From: a virus
Length of the DNA: 53,002 nucleotides
Reading direction: 5' to 3' (one strand)
IMG/VR virus record: IMGVR_UViG_3300015024_000006
Coordinates: 1-53,002 of that record
Shown here: positions 30,498 to 37,218 of the stretch, piece by piece
How the letters are laid out: the number at the start of each line of letters is the position of its first letter
Position numbering within the stretch: the stretch's first letter is position 1
Translations under genes and position numbers: made by a program
The notes under the pieces: model-generated
Told to the model about the DNA's origin: nothing
The model's database searches: none
Seen by the model: the letters and a program-made list of their open reading frames with translations, nothing else

Positions 30498-30967
30498 GAT
30501 GGTTTCCTCTCTTGTTCGCGCTCAGCCTTGATTGCCTCATACGCATGATTAAGGCGATGCATGCGTTCCGTTCCTGCCTCTTTGCCGATGATGTCAGGAT
30601 GCACCATCTTTGCAAGTGCTCTGTAGACGGCGTGTACGACTTCGATCGGCGCTGTCTCGCGCAAGTGCATGGCGGCATACGGGCTGTTATGTGAAAGGAA
30701 CTGCAATGGCGGCGGCTGTGGAGGTGGTGGTCCTCTGCGTTGCGGTGTGTGTCCTACTGTTCGGCATATGTCTTGCCAGTTCTCAGCAATACCATCAAGA
30801 CTATCCAAGGTCTCGTTATCAATCCACCAGATATCATGCTGCTTCAAATAGCGGCTGTGCTTCTCAGGTCGCACGCCAAAGATGCGCCGCCCTTCGGTTT
30901 TGGGGCGTAGATTGATGAGCCAACCACCATAGCGCCCCGCTGAATGGCGTAGTTCAGCGATTTTCAT
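30494..30967 (-). CDS. J-domain (DnaJ-like) protein
   Basis: 157 residues. The C-terminal 65 residues form a J domain: SPYAAMHLRETAPIEVVHAVYRALAKMVHPD with the essential H123-P124-D125 motif, then RMHRLNHAYEAIKAER. The N-terminal half (about 1-75) is a separate small domain (YGGWLINLRPKTEGRRIFG), joined by a Pro-rich linker PPPPQPPP. J proteins stimulate Hsp70 ATPase and bring it substrates; a phage copy may recruit host DnaK for replication, assembly or regulator turnover. Coupled with a small membrane protein downstream. Confidence 0.85.
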   Translation of the reverse strand: MKIAELRHSAGRYGGWLINLRPKTEGRRIFGVRPEKHSRYLKQHDIWWIDNETLDSLDGIAENWQDICRTVGHTPQRRGPPPPQPPPLQFLSHNSPYAAMHLRETAPIEVVHAVYRALAKMVHPDIIGKEAGTERMHRLNHAYEAIKAEREQERKPS

Positions 30968-30969
30968 AC

Positions 30970-31233
30970 CTATGCTCCCTTCTTTATGCGTCGTATCCCC
31001 TGTCGTGTCCCGCGATCGGCTGCTCTGCCATCCGCTCTGTTCGTCACCACTGGCAGCACCCGATCCGTTAGCGCGTCAAGCCAAGGACCACGATCGCCGA
31101 TCGGAACATTAACCATCATCCAGCAATAGGTGCTACAGGCCGTGTGTGTGGGTGGCCAGTAGCTCTGCTGCGTGATACCGCATCCAGGCCGAGCACAGAC
31201 CACAGTATGCGCGGTGGTGCCATTGTATTTCAC
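30970..31233 (-). CDS. Small cysteine/tryptophan-rich protein, unknown
   Basis: 87 residues from a GTG overlapping the previous stop (tcGTGA); the longer frame to 31296 overlaps the neighbour too far. Contains VVCARPGCGITQQSYWP and ACSTYCWMMVNV, a possible zinc site, with a basic C-terminus. Unknown. Confidence 0.6.
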   Translation of the reverse strand: MKYNGTTAHTVVCARPGCGITQQSYWPPTHTACSTYCWMMVNVPIGDRGPWLDALTDRVLPVVTNRADGRAADRGTRQGIRRIKKGA

Positions 31234-31682
31234 GATGTCACCTTCTTGGCTGCCTTTGCACGCATGGCGACGAGCTTCTTTTTGCATGCCGCGCAATTAT
31301 CGCTGTGGGTATCCTTGCCCTCCTCTCTTTCACCGCCATAGAACCAACCACCACAGATCGCTGTGTGGTCATCAGCAGGAAAATAATGATACCTGTTTGC
31401 CGCCAAAGGTCGCGCCCATCCTGCAATCTTCGTGTTTGCAGCAGGAACAACGTCTTTCACTTCCTGCTCTTTCCCGACGGGCTTACTCTTGCGTGGCGCG
31501 ACGTAGAACGCATCGGCAGGGAGCTTGCTGATGGTACCGCATTGGCATTTGTAGCGATATTCCGCGACGATCATATCCTCTGGCGTCCACAGAAACGATT
31601 CGCTCTGTGTGAGCATCCCCTCTCGACACTCAGGACAGATCAGATTTACCGCCGCTATGCTCTCAACTGTTGCGTATTGCAT
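31230..31682 (-). CDS. Zinc-binding protein, unknown
   Basis: 150 residues from the ATG at 31682 (GAGGAACG upstream). First zinc set CPECREGM ... YKCQCGTI (about 16-50), second set at the C-terminus with DNCAACKKK (about 130), followed by a Lys/Ala-rich basic tail. Likely nucleic-acid binding. Same operon as the J-domain gene. Confidence 0.68.
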   Translation of the reverse strand: MQYATVESIAAVNLICPECREGMLTQSESFLWTPEDMIVAEYRYKCQCGTISKLPADAFYVAPRKSKPVGKEQEVKDVVPAANTKIAGWARPLAANRYHYFPADDHTAICGGWFYGGEREEGKDTHSDNCAACKKKLVAMRAKAAKKVTS

Positions 31683-31744
31683 TATTTTCGTTCCTCGTCG
31701 CTCTCCGTGGTGGGGTGACACGTGCCACCCATGGTAACGCTTAT

Positions 31745-32065
31745 CTAAGCAAATGTAATGGGCGCGGGATTGAGAAACAGCCCGTCATGCAACCGTACCG
31801 TGCCTAGTGCGGTACCTGTATATGTGCCCTTGAAGCATCCGCGTGTCCTGAGTACGGTACCGCTCAACCCAAACTGGTTGGGGTGGCCCATCATCGGGAT
31901 TAGCTTCACATATTCGTCTTTGCTGCCAACGAGGAAATACTCTTCGTAGATGTTGGCGGGCTGTGTGTAGCGATACGCGGTGTATGCTTTGCTATTGTGT
32001 TCGAGCGTGATGGTATTCACCTGAGTGGCCAGTGCAATCATGGCTGGTGTGCTGTGTGTCTGCAT
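31745..32065 (-). CDS. Unknown small beta-rich protein
   Basis: 106 residues. Short strands (VNTITLEHNSKAYTAYRYTQ, EYFLVGSKDEYVKLIPMMG, GTVLRTRGCFKGTYTGTALG). First gene of the minus operon leaving the XRE control region. Unknown. Confidence 0.68.
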   Translation of the reverse strand: MQTHSTPAMIALATQVNTITLEHNSKAYTAYRYTQPANIYEEYFLVGSKDEYVKLIPMMGHPNQFGLSGTVLRTRGCFKGTYTGTALGTVRLHDGLFLNPAPITFA

Positions 32066-32104
32066 TGTGTATTCCCCTTCTCTCTCTGTGCTCTTGACTC
32101 TCTA

Positions 32105-32133
32105 ATGATATCATAGTAATGTCAAAGTGTCAA
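32105..32133 (-). promoter_or_regulatory. Promoter of the minus-strand accessory operon
   Basis: Minus strand TTGACA (32133-32128), 17-bp spacer, TATCAT (32110-32105), overlapped by the left arm of the long inverted repeat. Confidence 0.75.
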
Positions 32134-32198
32134 GGGATTTATCACGAATATCACATATTGGTCGCTATATTCATTGCGTATTGACATTACTATGATAT
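32108..32198. promoter_or_regulatory. Paired operators: 18-bp inverted repeat at the XRE divergent control region
   Basis: ATATCATAGTAATGTCAA (32108-32125) and its exact reverse complement (32181-32198), centres 73 bp apart. Each arm lies on the promoter region of one of the two divergent genes. Confidence 0.8.
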
Positions 32199-32221
32199 AT
32201 ACTGCTATGGGAGGTAGTCAA

Positions 32222-32482
32222 ATGGATACAGCAAAGAAAGCAGTAGTACGCGGTATCGCGTTACCTTATCTATTGGCGTGGCGTACTTATCATGGTTTGT
32301 CACAACGGGAACTCTCTGAGAAGTCGCATGTCACACAAAATACTATCACTCGTTTCGAAACAGGCATACAACATGCGCGTCCTAGCACGATTGAAAAGCT
32401 CGCGAACGCATTGGGTGTTGATCGCACGACACTGGTATCGAAGCAGCCACATATAGCAAAGAGGAAAGCAGAGACGGCATAA
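32222..32482 (+). CDS. XRE-family repressor
   Basis: 86 residues; start at 32222 fits GGGAGGT 8 nt upstream better than earlier ATGs. HTH_3 signature: LLAWRTYHGLSQRELSEKSHVTQNTITRFETG and PSTIEKLANALGV. It has no C-terminal protease or dimerisation domain, so it is a small Cro/CI-like regulator. The paired 18-bp operator upstream is its probable target. Confidence 0.88.
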   Translation: MDTAKKAVVRGIALPYLLAWRTYHGLSQRELSEKSHVTQNTITRFETGIQHARPSTIEKLANALGVDRTTLVSKQPHIAKRKAETA

Positions 32483-32504
32483 CTTTTGTGATTCGCCAAA
32501 AGTT
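32481..32504 (+). terminator. Terminator-like hairpin after the repressor gene
   Basis: AACTTTTG and CAAAAGTT, 8-bp stem and 8-nt loop followed by TT. Begins at the last base pair of the repressor stop codon. Moderate strength. Confidence 0.55.
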
Positions 32505-32573
32505 TTATGCGATTGTAAGAGATAGGTTTTTAGGTGATCGCCTAACAACCTCACAGGAAAAGGACATCATACC

Positions 32574-33089
32574 ATGAGCACTGACGATAACTTTACTGAC
32601 AGCGATAAAGTTTCACCATCTGAAATCAAGGCAACCGACACGCCCAAATGTCGCTATGCACGCGCTCGCCAAGATGACAGCGCATCCCCTTGGCTGATCA
32701 CGCTCTGCTATGACTACCTGCCACTGGGAGCACACATCAGCATCACTACGGAGTACATGGGTGATTACTTCCTGCCTGTGGTCTGGGATACGGCGCCATA
32801 CGACAAATTGGAGCAAGAGGCAGTGGCGTATCAGATCAGCGAGGTCGCACTTGCAGGAATATTCACGACCGCGCATTATCGCGCTGACGATGACCACGCA
32901 CTCTATGCGGTCGATGCACAAGGCTATGAGCATTTGCTCTGTGTGACAAGCGAGTGGGGGGATATTGGCGAAATCGCCTATGCGATGAATGCGACGTTCC
33001 CTGCTGGCGACACGGCAGCGTATCATGAGGCCGAGCGAGAAAAGGCACGCGCCCATTTTGCGACGTTCAGGATAGGACGGGATGGGTAA
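32574..33089 (+). CDS. Unknown acidic protein
   Basis: 171 residues, strongly acidic and Tyr/Ala rich. Stretch SPWLITLCYDYLPLGAHISITTEYMGDYFLPVVWD suggests a beta sheet, followed by QEAVAYQISEVALAGIFTTAHYR and EWGDIGEIAYAMNATF. Acidic small phage proteins sometimes mimic DNA, but nothing specific shows it here. Stop overlaps the next gene by one base. Confidence 0.68.
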   Translation: MSTDDNFTDSDKVSPSEIKATDTPKCRYARARQDDSASPWLITLCYDYLPLGAHISITTEYMGDYFLPVVWDTAPYDKLEQEAVAYQISEVALAGIFTTAHYRADDDHALYAVDAQGYEHLLCVTSEWGDIGEIAYAMNATFPAGDTAAYHEAEREKARAHFATFRIGRDG

Positions 33090-33343
33090 TGAGCTATATC
33101 ATCTATTCACGCACGCTTGCGAATGGTCTACAGGTCCACGTGGAATTAGGCAACGGTACCATGACACTTGCATTGCCGCATAAGGATTGCCCTGAGAGTG
33201 AAAGTGATATGCCGGATGTATCTCTTGCAGCTACTGTTGCGGACTTGCACGCGATGGGGTTCACAGAAAGCGGTGATGCTGCGCTCAATACGGCAGTACG
33301 GAGTATGCTGACAGGATTCGGCTATGAGGATGAATTAGAGTAG
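33089..33343 (+). CDS. Unknown small acidic protein
   Basis: 84 residues, coupled to the preceding acidic gene. ANGLQVHVELGNGTMTLALPH then acidic PESESDMPD and a helical end. Followed by a strong bidirectional terminator. Confidence 0.68.
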   Translation: MSYIIYSRTLANGLQVHVELGNGTMTLALPHKDCPESESDMPDVSLAATVADLHAMGFTESGDAALNTAVRSMLTGFGYEDELE

Positions 33344-33349
33344 ACACAA

Positions 33350-33381
33350 AGAGGTTATTGCCGCTATCAGCAATAACCTCT
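33350..33381. terminator. Strong bidirectional terminator
   Basis: AGAGGTTATTGC and GCAATAACCTCT, 12-bp perfect stem with 8-nt loop, A-rich before and TTCTT after. Separates 33343 (plus) from 33431 (minus). Confidence 0.82.
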
Positions 33382-33430
33382 TCTTATGCTCACTTCCGAT
33401 ACTGGCAGATTTCTTATTATCGGTTATTGA

Positions 33431-33787
33431 TCAAAAGCCAAGCCAGTGAAAATGAGTGATCATCATGCCAAGAAGTAGAAAGAATAAATTTACCATAATT
33501 GCATCTACTGATTGCTTTTTATCTTTGATCTCTTGGATTTCGAAATAGCGACGAAGGTCTGGATTATTCAACAAGACTAGCTTCCTCTGTATTAGCATTT
33601 GCTTCTTTCGATACCATTTCATGATTTCATACACCACTATGAAGAAAACAAGAGACATATTGAGCGGAAAAAGAATATCTAGGAAATCATGCAAGTAGAA
33701 TAATATAAACTCAATAACTAGTAATGGAAAGAACGTGATGTATATGAAGTGCATCACGTATTCTGATATGTCGTATGGCTCTTTCAT
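33431..33787 (-). CDS. AT-rich membrane protein
   Basis: 118 residues with about three membrane segments: FIYITFFPLLVIEFILFYL (13-31), MSLVFFIVVYEIMKW (about 45-60) and VNLFFLLLGMMITHFHW near the C-terminus, plus a charged middle loop (RRYFEIQEIKDKKQS). Its base composition is clearly richer in A and T than all neighbours, which suggests recent acquisition. Flanked on both sides by hairpin terminators. A moron such as a superinfection-exclusion protein is possible. Confidence 0.75.
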   Translation of the reverse strand: MKEPYDISEYVMHFIYITFFPLLVIEFILFYLHDFLDILFPLNMSLVFFIVVYEIMKWYRKKQMLIQRKLVLLNNPDLRRYFEIQEIKDKKQSVDAIMVNLFFLLLGMMITHFHWLGF

Positions 33788-33807
33788 AGTTACTTCCCGT
33801 CTACACT

Positions 33808-33836
33808 AGGGGAGCTAACAATCCATTAGCTCCCCT
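33808..33836. terminator. Hairpin terminator upstream of the AT-rich gene
   Basis: AGGGGAGCTAA ... TTAGCTCCCCT-type stem (33808-33817 with 33827-33836, 10-11 bp). It follows the minus operon ending at 33842 and lies 20 bp before the start of the AT-rich gene, which therefore needs readthrough or a promoter inside this region. Confidence 0.7.
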
Positions 33837-33841
33837 CTTCT

Positions 33842-34165
33842 CTAGTCGATGATGTCCCAGCCCTGTTGTGCGAGCGACCCGTGTAGCATGCCCGATATCA
33901 GCATGATGGTAAATTCCTCTCGTATCTCAGGAAAGAGATCGCGTACAATCATCTGCACATCCGTTATAGTCATCGTGCGCTCAGGATAGCGTGTCATCAT
34001 GTCCTCTTCTTGCTTGACCACATAGGCCAGCCATGTGGTGACAGCATCGCATGTGTAGATAGTGAGATGTGTTACTTCCAACATGCCGTTACGTGCCAAG
34101 CTAAGACACCCTACCGCTCTATCGAGTGCTTTTCTGACCTGTGCTAATTGCTCTGATTGTGTCAT
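33842..34165 (-). CDS. Unknown helical protein
   Basis: 107 residues, all-helical (QLAQVRKALDRAVGCLSLARNG, TWLAYVVKQEEDMMTRYPE, DVQMIVRDLFPEIREEFTIML). Start overlaps the previous stop (ATGA). Unknown. Confidence 0.68.
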   Translation of the reverse strand: MTQSEQLAQVRKALDRAVGCLSLARNGMLEVTHLTIYTCDAVTTWLAYVVKQEEDMMTRYPERTMTITDVQMIVRDLFPEIREEFTIMLISGMLHGSLAQQGWDIID

Positions 34166-34347
34166 GTTGCCTTCCTCATCTGTTGACGTAGTACCGCATG
34201 CGCTATGCGGATATCCACCTCTTTATCACGCGCTGATAATGCATTCCAGGGAGTGATCCATCCAGGATGATCCGCAATATCTGGTTGCTCTAACGCCCAC
34301 TCGATCCAGGTTTCGCGCACTAATCGCCCAAGCTCGTCGTCTGTCAT
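34162..34347 (-). CDS. Unknown small protein
   Basis: 61 residues. LGRLVRETWIEWALEQPDIADHPGW then SARDKEVDIRIAHAVLRQQMRK. Ribosome site GAGGGGGATAGC. Resembles short uncharacterised phage proteins with a Trp-rich opening; function unknown. Confidence 0.65.
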   Translation of the reverse strand: MTDDELGRLVRETWIEWALEQPDIADHPGWITPWNALSARDKEVDIRIAHAVLRQQMRKAT

Positions 34348-34359
34348 GCTATCCCCCTC

Positions 34360-34614
34360 TCAGTCTGTGCTCTGCTCTGCGTTGCGTAGTCGTGCCATAT
34401 TGCTTGCCACGTGCTCCGCATTGCGTGCTGCCTCTGCCAGCGTGATCCCCATTCCACTCATGAGTACGCTGCTATCTGCCAAGGTGCTCGCGAGCTTGTC
34501 GATGTGCCGATCCTGCTCTCGCACGTGGCGTAACAATCGCTATGCATCATCATTCGTGGCGGTCCCTGCCGTGATGCGATCCTCGATGGCCATGCGCTCA
34601 TAAAAGCCAAGCAT
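34360..34614 (-). pseudogene. 84-codon helical gene interrupted by an in-frame amber codon
   Basis: From the ATG at 34614 the frame reads MLGFYERMAIEDRITAG ... NDDA, then TAG at 34542-34540, and continues in the same frame for 59 more codons (LLRHVREQDRHIDKLAST ... NAEQSTD) to TGA at 34360. Both halves have uniform helical, charged composition, and gene spacing is tight on both sides, so this was one gene. A single C-to-T change in a CAG would explain it; suppression or readthrough is the alternative. Function unknown. Confidence 0.65.
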
Positions 34615-34615
34615 G

Positions 34616-35035
34616 TTATCCCTCTTTCTCAGCAGGTGGTTTATCCCATGTCTGCTCAGGATCGGCGGTGAAATGGTCAAGCCGTTGCAAGTGATGCGGA
34701 TACGGCACATCTTCAGCAAAGAGCATCGGTTCCAGTGCCACAAACAAACGATGCAAGAGATCGTACTTAGCCTGTGATTGTATGAAGGTACGGGTAAATG
34801 CCGTCACAGGAAACACGTTTTCGGGGCTGTTTGGTGTCTCTAGGGCGATTAATGCTCTGATGGTATCGATCGCCATCATGTGACCACGTGCGACATTATA
34901 CGCCCCAGGTGAAGTCACATCGGCATTCTCTTCTGCTTGGTACCGATCGGTTTCTCGCATGATGTACGCCCGTATCTGGTGCATGCGCCAGATCTCACGT
35001 GCTGATTCCCATTGCTGTTCTACCGTAAAGGTCAT
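34616..35035 (-). CDS. Unknown helical protein
   Basis: 139 residues. Helical with aromatic residues: QQWESAREIWRMHQIRAYIMRETDRYQAEE and TAFTRTFIQSQAKYDLLHRLFVAL. Overlaps the preceding gene by ATGA. Unknown. Confidence 0.68.
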   Translation of the reverse strand: MTFTVEQQWESAREIWRMHQIRAYIMRETDRYQAEENADVTSPGAYNVARGHMMAIDTIRALIALETPNSPENVFPVTAFTRTFIQSQAKYDLLHRLFVALEPMLFAEDVPYPHHLQRLDHFTADPEQTWDKPPAEKEG

Positions 35036-35280
35036 GGTCGTTTCGCCTCGTCAGTCTCAGCAGCGACCGCTCGCGCCTCGTCTCGCATACGCTTGACCAT
35101 CATCTTTGTGACAACATCGTACATCATATCATTATCCATGTATTTCGCCTGTTGCTCTGCCTTGATGGTGAAGCTGCCAGCGATCGCGATCCGTGCCTCT
35201 ATCGTGACAGATCCGTCATCTTGCTCTACCGCTTGCAGATCGATGCTGCCTACGTTGCGTGCCCATAGTATCCTGCTCAT
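35032..35280 (-). CDS. Unknown small protein
   Basis: 82 residues. N-terminal beta part (SIDLQAVEQDDGSVTIEARIAIAG) and C-terminal charged helix (VVTKMMVKRMRDEARAVAAE). Unknown. Confidence 0.66.
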   Translation of the reverse strand: MSRILWARNVGSIDLQAVEQDDGSVTIEARIAIAGSFTIKAEQQAKYMDNDMMYDVVTKMMVKRMRDEARAVAAETDEAKRP

Positions 35281-35341
35281 GATTCCCTCTCTTTATGCCG
35301 CTTACTCATGATATGCAGCCGCCCTGCCTGCCAAAGCACAA

Positions 35342-35590
35342 TTACCTTCCTGGCTTTAAACGATACACCTGCTCCACAATAGTGTTTTCAAGCAGCCATT
35401 GTTGAAACACCGCATAGTCGATGGCGATCGCGTTGCCGAACTTCGTGGATGGCAGCGGATTCTTGCGGATCGTAATCCACGATCGGATTTTGGTCTCTTC
35501 GATGCCGGATAACCGCACAAGCTCTTTCAGCGTGATCATATGCGCGATGGATGCCTGATCGGGAACGGACTGATCGGGCTGTGTCATCAT
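35342..35590 (-). CDS. Small HTH (AlpA/excisionase-like) regulator
   Basis: 82 residues. HTH: ITLKELVRLSGIEETKIRSWITIRKNPLPSTKFG followed by a wing (NAIAIDYAVFQQWLLEN). This is the MerR-like excisionase/AlpA pattern. First gene of the minus operon opposite csrA, under a near-consensus promoter; may regulate the switch or act as excisionase. Confidence 0.75.
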   Translation of the reverse strand: MMTQPDQSVPDQASIAHMITLKELVRLSGIEETKIRSWITIRKNPLPSTKFGNAIAIDYAVFQQWLLENTIVEQVYRLKPGR

Positions 35591-35633
35591 GGTGCCTGCC
35601 TCTTTTCTGTAGTCATACTGTTGACTATCAACT

Positions 35634-35662
35634 AGTATACTCTTCGCGCATCAATTCGTCAA
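35634..35662 (-). promoter_or_regulatory. Promoter of the 35590-33842 minus operon
   Basis: Minus strand TTGACG (35662-35657), 17-bp spacer, TATACT (35639-35634). A GTTGA-CTA-TCAAC near-palindrome (35620-35632) lies at the start site. Confidence 0.8.
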
Positions 35663-35680
35663 CATAATGAGGTTATCTGA

Positions 35681-35698
35681 GCAAATAGTTTTATTTGC
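35681..35698. promoter_or_regulatory. Palindromic site GCAAATA-GTTT-TATTTGC
   Basis: Perfect 7-bp arms; located between the two divergent promoters, 13 bp upstream of the csrA -35 box. Likely operator. Confidence 0.65.
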
Positions 35699-35710
35699 CT
35701 AACAGTACCA

Positions 35711-35739
35711 TTGACAGATACAAGTATGTCGTGTAAGCT
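35711..35739 (+). promoter_or_regulatory. csrA promoter
   Basis: TTGACA (35711-35716), 17-bp spacer, TAAGCT (35734-35739). About 45-nt leader to the ATG at 35786. Confidence 0.68.
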
Positions 35740-35785
35740 ACTCTCATCACAGAGTGATGACCACAACGAAAAGGAAGTAGCAAGC

Positions 35786-36061
35786 ATGCTGGTACTACGG
35801 CGCAAAGAAGGCGAGTCCATCATCATGAATGGCGTCATCAAAGTGACCATCCTGGCAGTCGAGGGCGATCGCGTCAAGATCGGCATCGATGCCCCACCCG
35901 ATGTGATTATCGTGCGCGAGGAACTGCTCAACGAGGCAGAAAACAGTACACGCCACAATCCCCCACACGCCATCCGTATCCCCGCGATGGCAGCACCCGA
36001 TCGCACCATTGCCGACCATCACATCTATGACGAAAAGCAGAAAGAAGGGACACCTGAGTGA
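35786..36061 (+). CDS. csrA: CsrA-family translational regulator
   Basis: 91 residues from 35786 (AAGGAAG upstream). Residues 1-48 are a clear CsrA: MLVLRRKEGESIIM, VEGDRVKIGIDAPPDV, VREEL, including L4, R6 and R44, the residues that contact GGA motifs in RNA in known CsrA. It dimerises and usually blocks ribosome sites of target mRNAs. V43 replaces the common His. The C-terminus is about 30 residues longer than usual (61) and His/Pro rich. GTGA overlap with the next gene. Target unknown: could be host mRNAs or the phage's own late messages. Confidence 0.93.
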   Translation: MLVLRRKEGESIIMNGVIKVTILAVEGDRVKIGIDAPPDVIIVREELLNEAENSTRHNPPHAIRIPAMAAPDRTIADHHIYDEKQKEGTPE

Positions 36062-37134
36062 GCATCGCACTAGACAATCCATCATTCATCGGCACCATGC
36101 GCGAAGCCGTGAGCGACGCGCAACCCAAAGCCATCACCATGAAAACCGTTGGCCTCCCTGGTTTCGTCAGGTGGTTCTTTCAGATCTTCGCATTGGTGAT
36201 CTACGGACCTGATATGTACTTCAGCTATCAGATCTATACCAAAAATGGTGAACTGGTCGCGGGGGATATCTTTCATGCCGCACCCGCGATCATCCTGTTT
36301 GCCACACTCAGTGCTGGTACCGTTGGCATGGCGTACCTGCTGTCTGTCCTGGCTCCGTTCCATTGGCGCAAGGGGCATCGTACCATCGCACTCACATGCG
36401 GTATCGGCGTCCTGATTGCAACTGCCGTGACGATCCTCTTCTCCCTCGCCTATCGCAGCGAGAACCCTGTCACCTACGCATTCGATGCGACGTTACGGCA
36501 GTGGATCGGCATACAGAGCATATCGCCGATCCAATTCATCGCCGCCTTTGCCCCGCCATTCTGGGGCCTCTTCTGGGCCATCGTGCAGCCTACCGATACC
36601 AAGAGCGAGGCAGAGATCGCCGCTGACGACCCCGACGCCGTAGCCAAGATTCAGCACAAGGCAATGGTACAAACAGCACAGATCGAAGCAGCATCTAATC
36701 TGGCACAAGCCAAGGCAGCCGCCAATGCTCTCGCACGTGGCGCTCAGTTAAAAGGATTGATCAGCACAGCACGCGAGGCAACACATGCCGTACAGCAACA
36801 GATCGCACCATCCACCATCGAGACCGCCAGCACGCCACCAGAGGCAGCACAGAGCATTGAGGAGAGTATCCCTGCTGTGACAGAGCAAGAGGTAGAAGTT
36901 ACTGAGGACGTGATAGGCATACCTGTCATGAGCAACAATGTCGCACCGCAAACGGAGGCAGCGGTCTATGCACCCAAGCTCACGAAGATTGATGTCCGTA
37001 GCGCGTTCAACCAGATCGCCGCGAAAGGGGTGAAACCAACTGTCGAAGATGTTGCAGAGCACTTGAATGATACGGTTGCTAACGTCACCCCGTTTTTTGA
37101 TGAGATCATGGCGGTCAAAACAGGCAGACGTTAA
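36058..37134 (+). CDS. Membrane protein with C-terminal DNA-binding-like domain
   Basis: 358 residues from a GTG overlapping the csrA stop. Membrane segments at about 38-55 (FVRWFFQIFALVIYG), 76-100 (AIILFATLSAGTVGMAYLL), 115-132 and 158-178 (IQFIAAFAPPFWGLFWAIV), then a long Ala/Gln/Glu coiled coil (about 180-270) and a C-terminal winged-helix-like region (SAFNQIAAKGVKPTVEDVAEHLNDTVANV). It lies between csrA and parA; by layout it could tether plasmid DNA or the partition complex to the membrane (inference). No named family recognised. Confidence 0.75.
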   Translation: MSIALDNPSFIGTMREAVSDAQPKAITMKTVGLPGFVRWFFQIFALVIYGPDMYFSYQIYTKNGELVAGDIFHAAPAIILFATLSAGTVGMAYLLSVLAPFHWRKGHRTIALTCGIGVLIATAVTILFSLAYRSENPVTYAFDATLRQWIGIQSISPIQFIAAFAPPFWGLFWAIVQPTDTKSEAEIAADDPDAVAKIQHKAMVQTAQIEAASNLAQAKAAANALARGAQLKGLISTAREATHAVQQQIAPSTIETASTPPEAAQSIEESIPAVTEQEVEVTEDVIGIPVMSNNVAPQTEAAVYAPKLTKIDVRSAFNQIAAKGVKPTVEDVAEHLNDTVANVTPFFDEIMAVKTGRR

Positions 37135-37159
37135 TCCAAAATGATGCAACCGTTCACAC

Positions 37160-37177
37160 TTTATGCACGTGCATAAA
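37160..37177. promoter_or_regulatory. 18-bp perfect palindrome, candidate parS/par operator
   Basis: TTTATGCACGTGCATAAA, located 41 bp before the parA start. Centromere-like palindromes commonly stand directly up- or downstream of parAB. No second copy noticed by eye. Confidence 0.72.
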
Positions 37178-37218
37178 ATCGGCATGACTGAATAATCACA
37201 CAGAGAGCAGAGGAAAAC

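Noticed and set aside
34540-34542. Recoding of TAG as a sense codon in the whole genome
   Set aside because: Several genes end naturally at TAG, for example the short tail chaperone (2867), the 26-residue peptide (14421) and the GH5 tail gene (45646).
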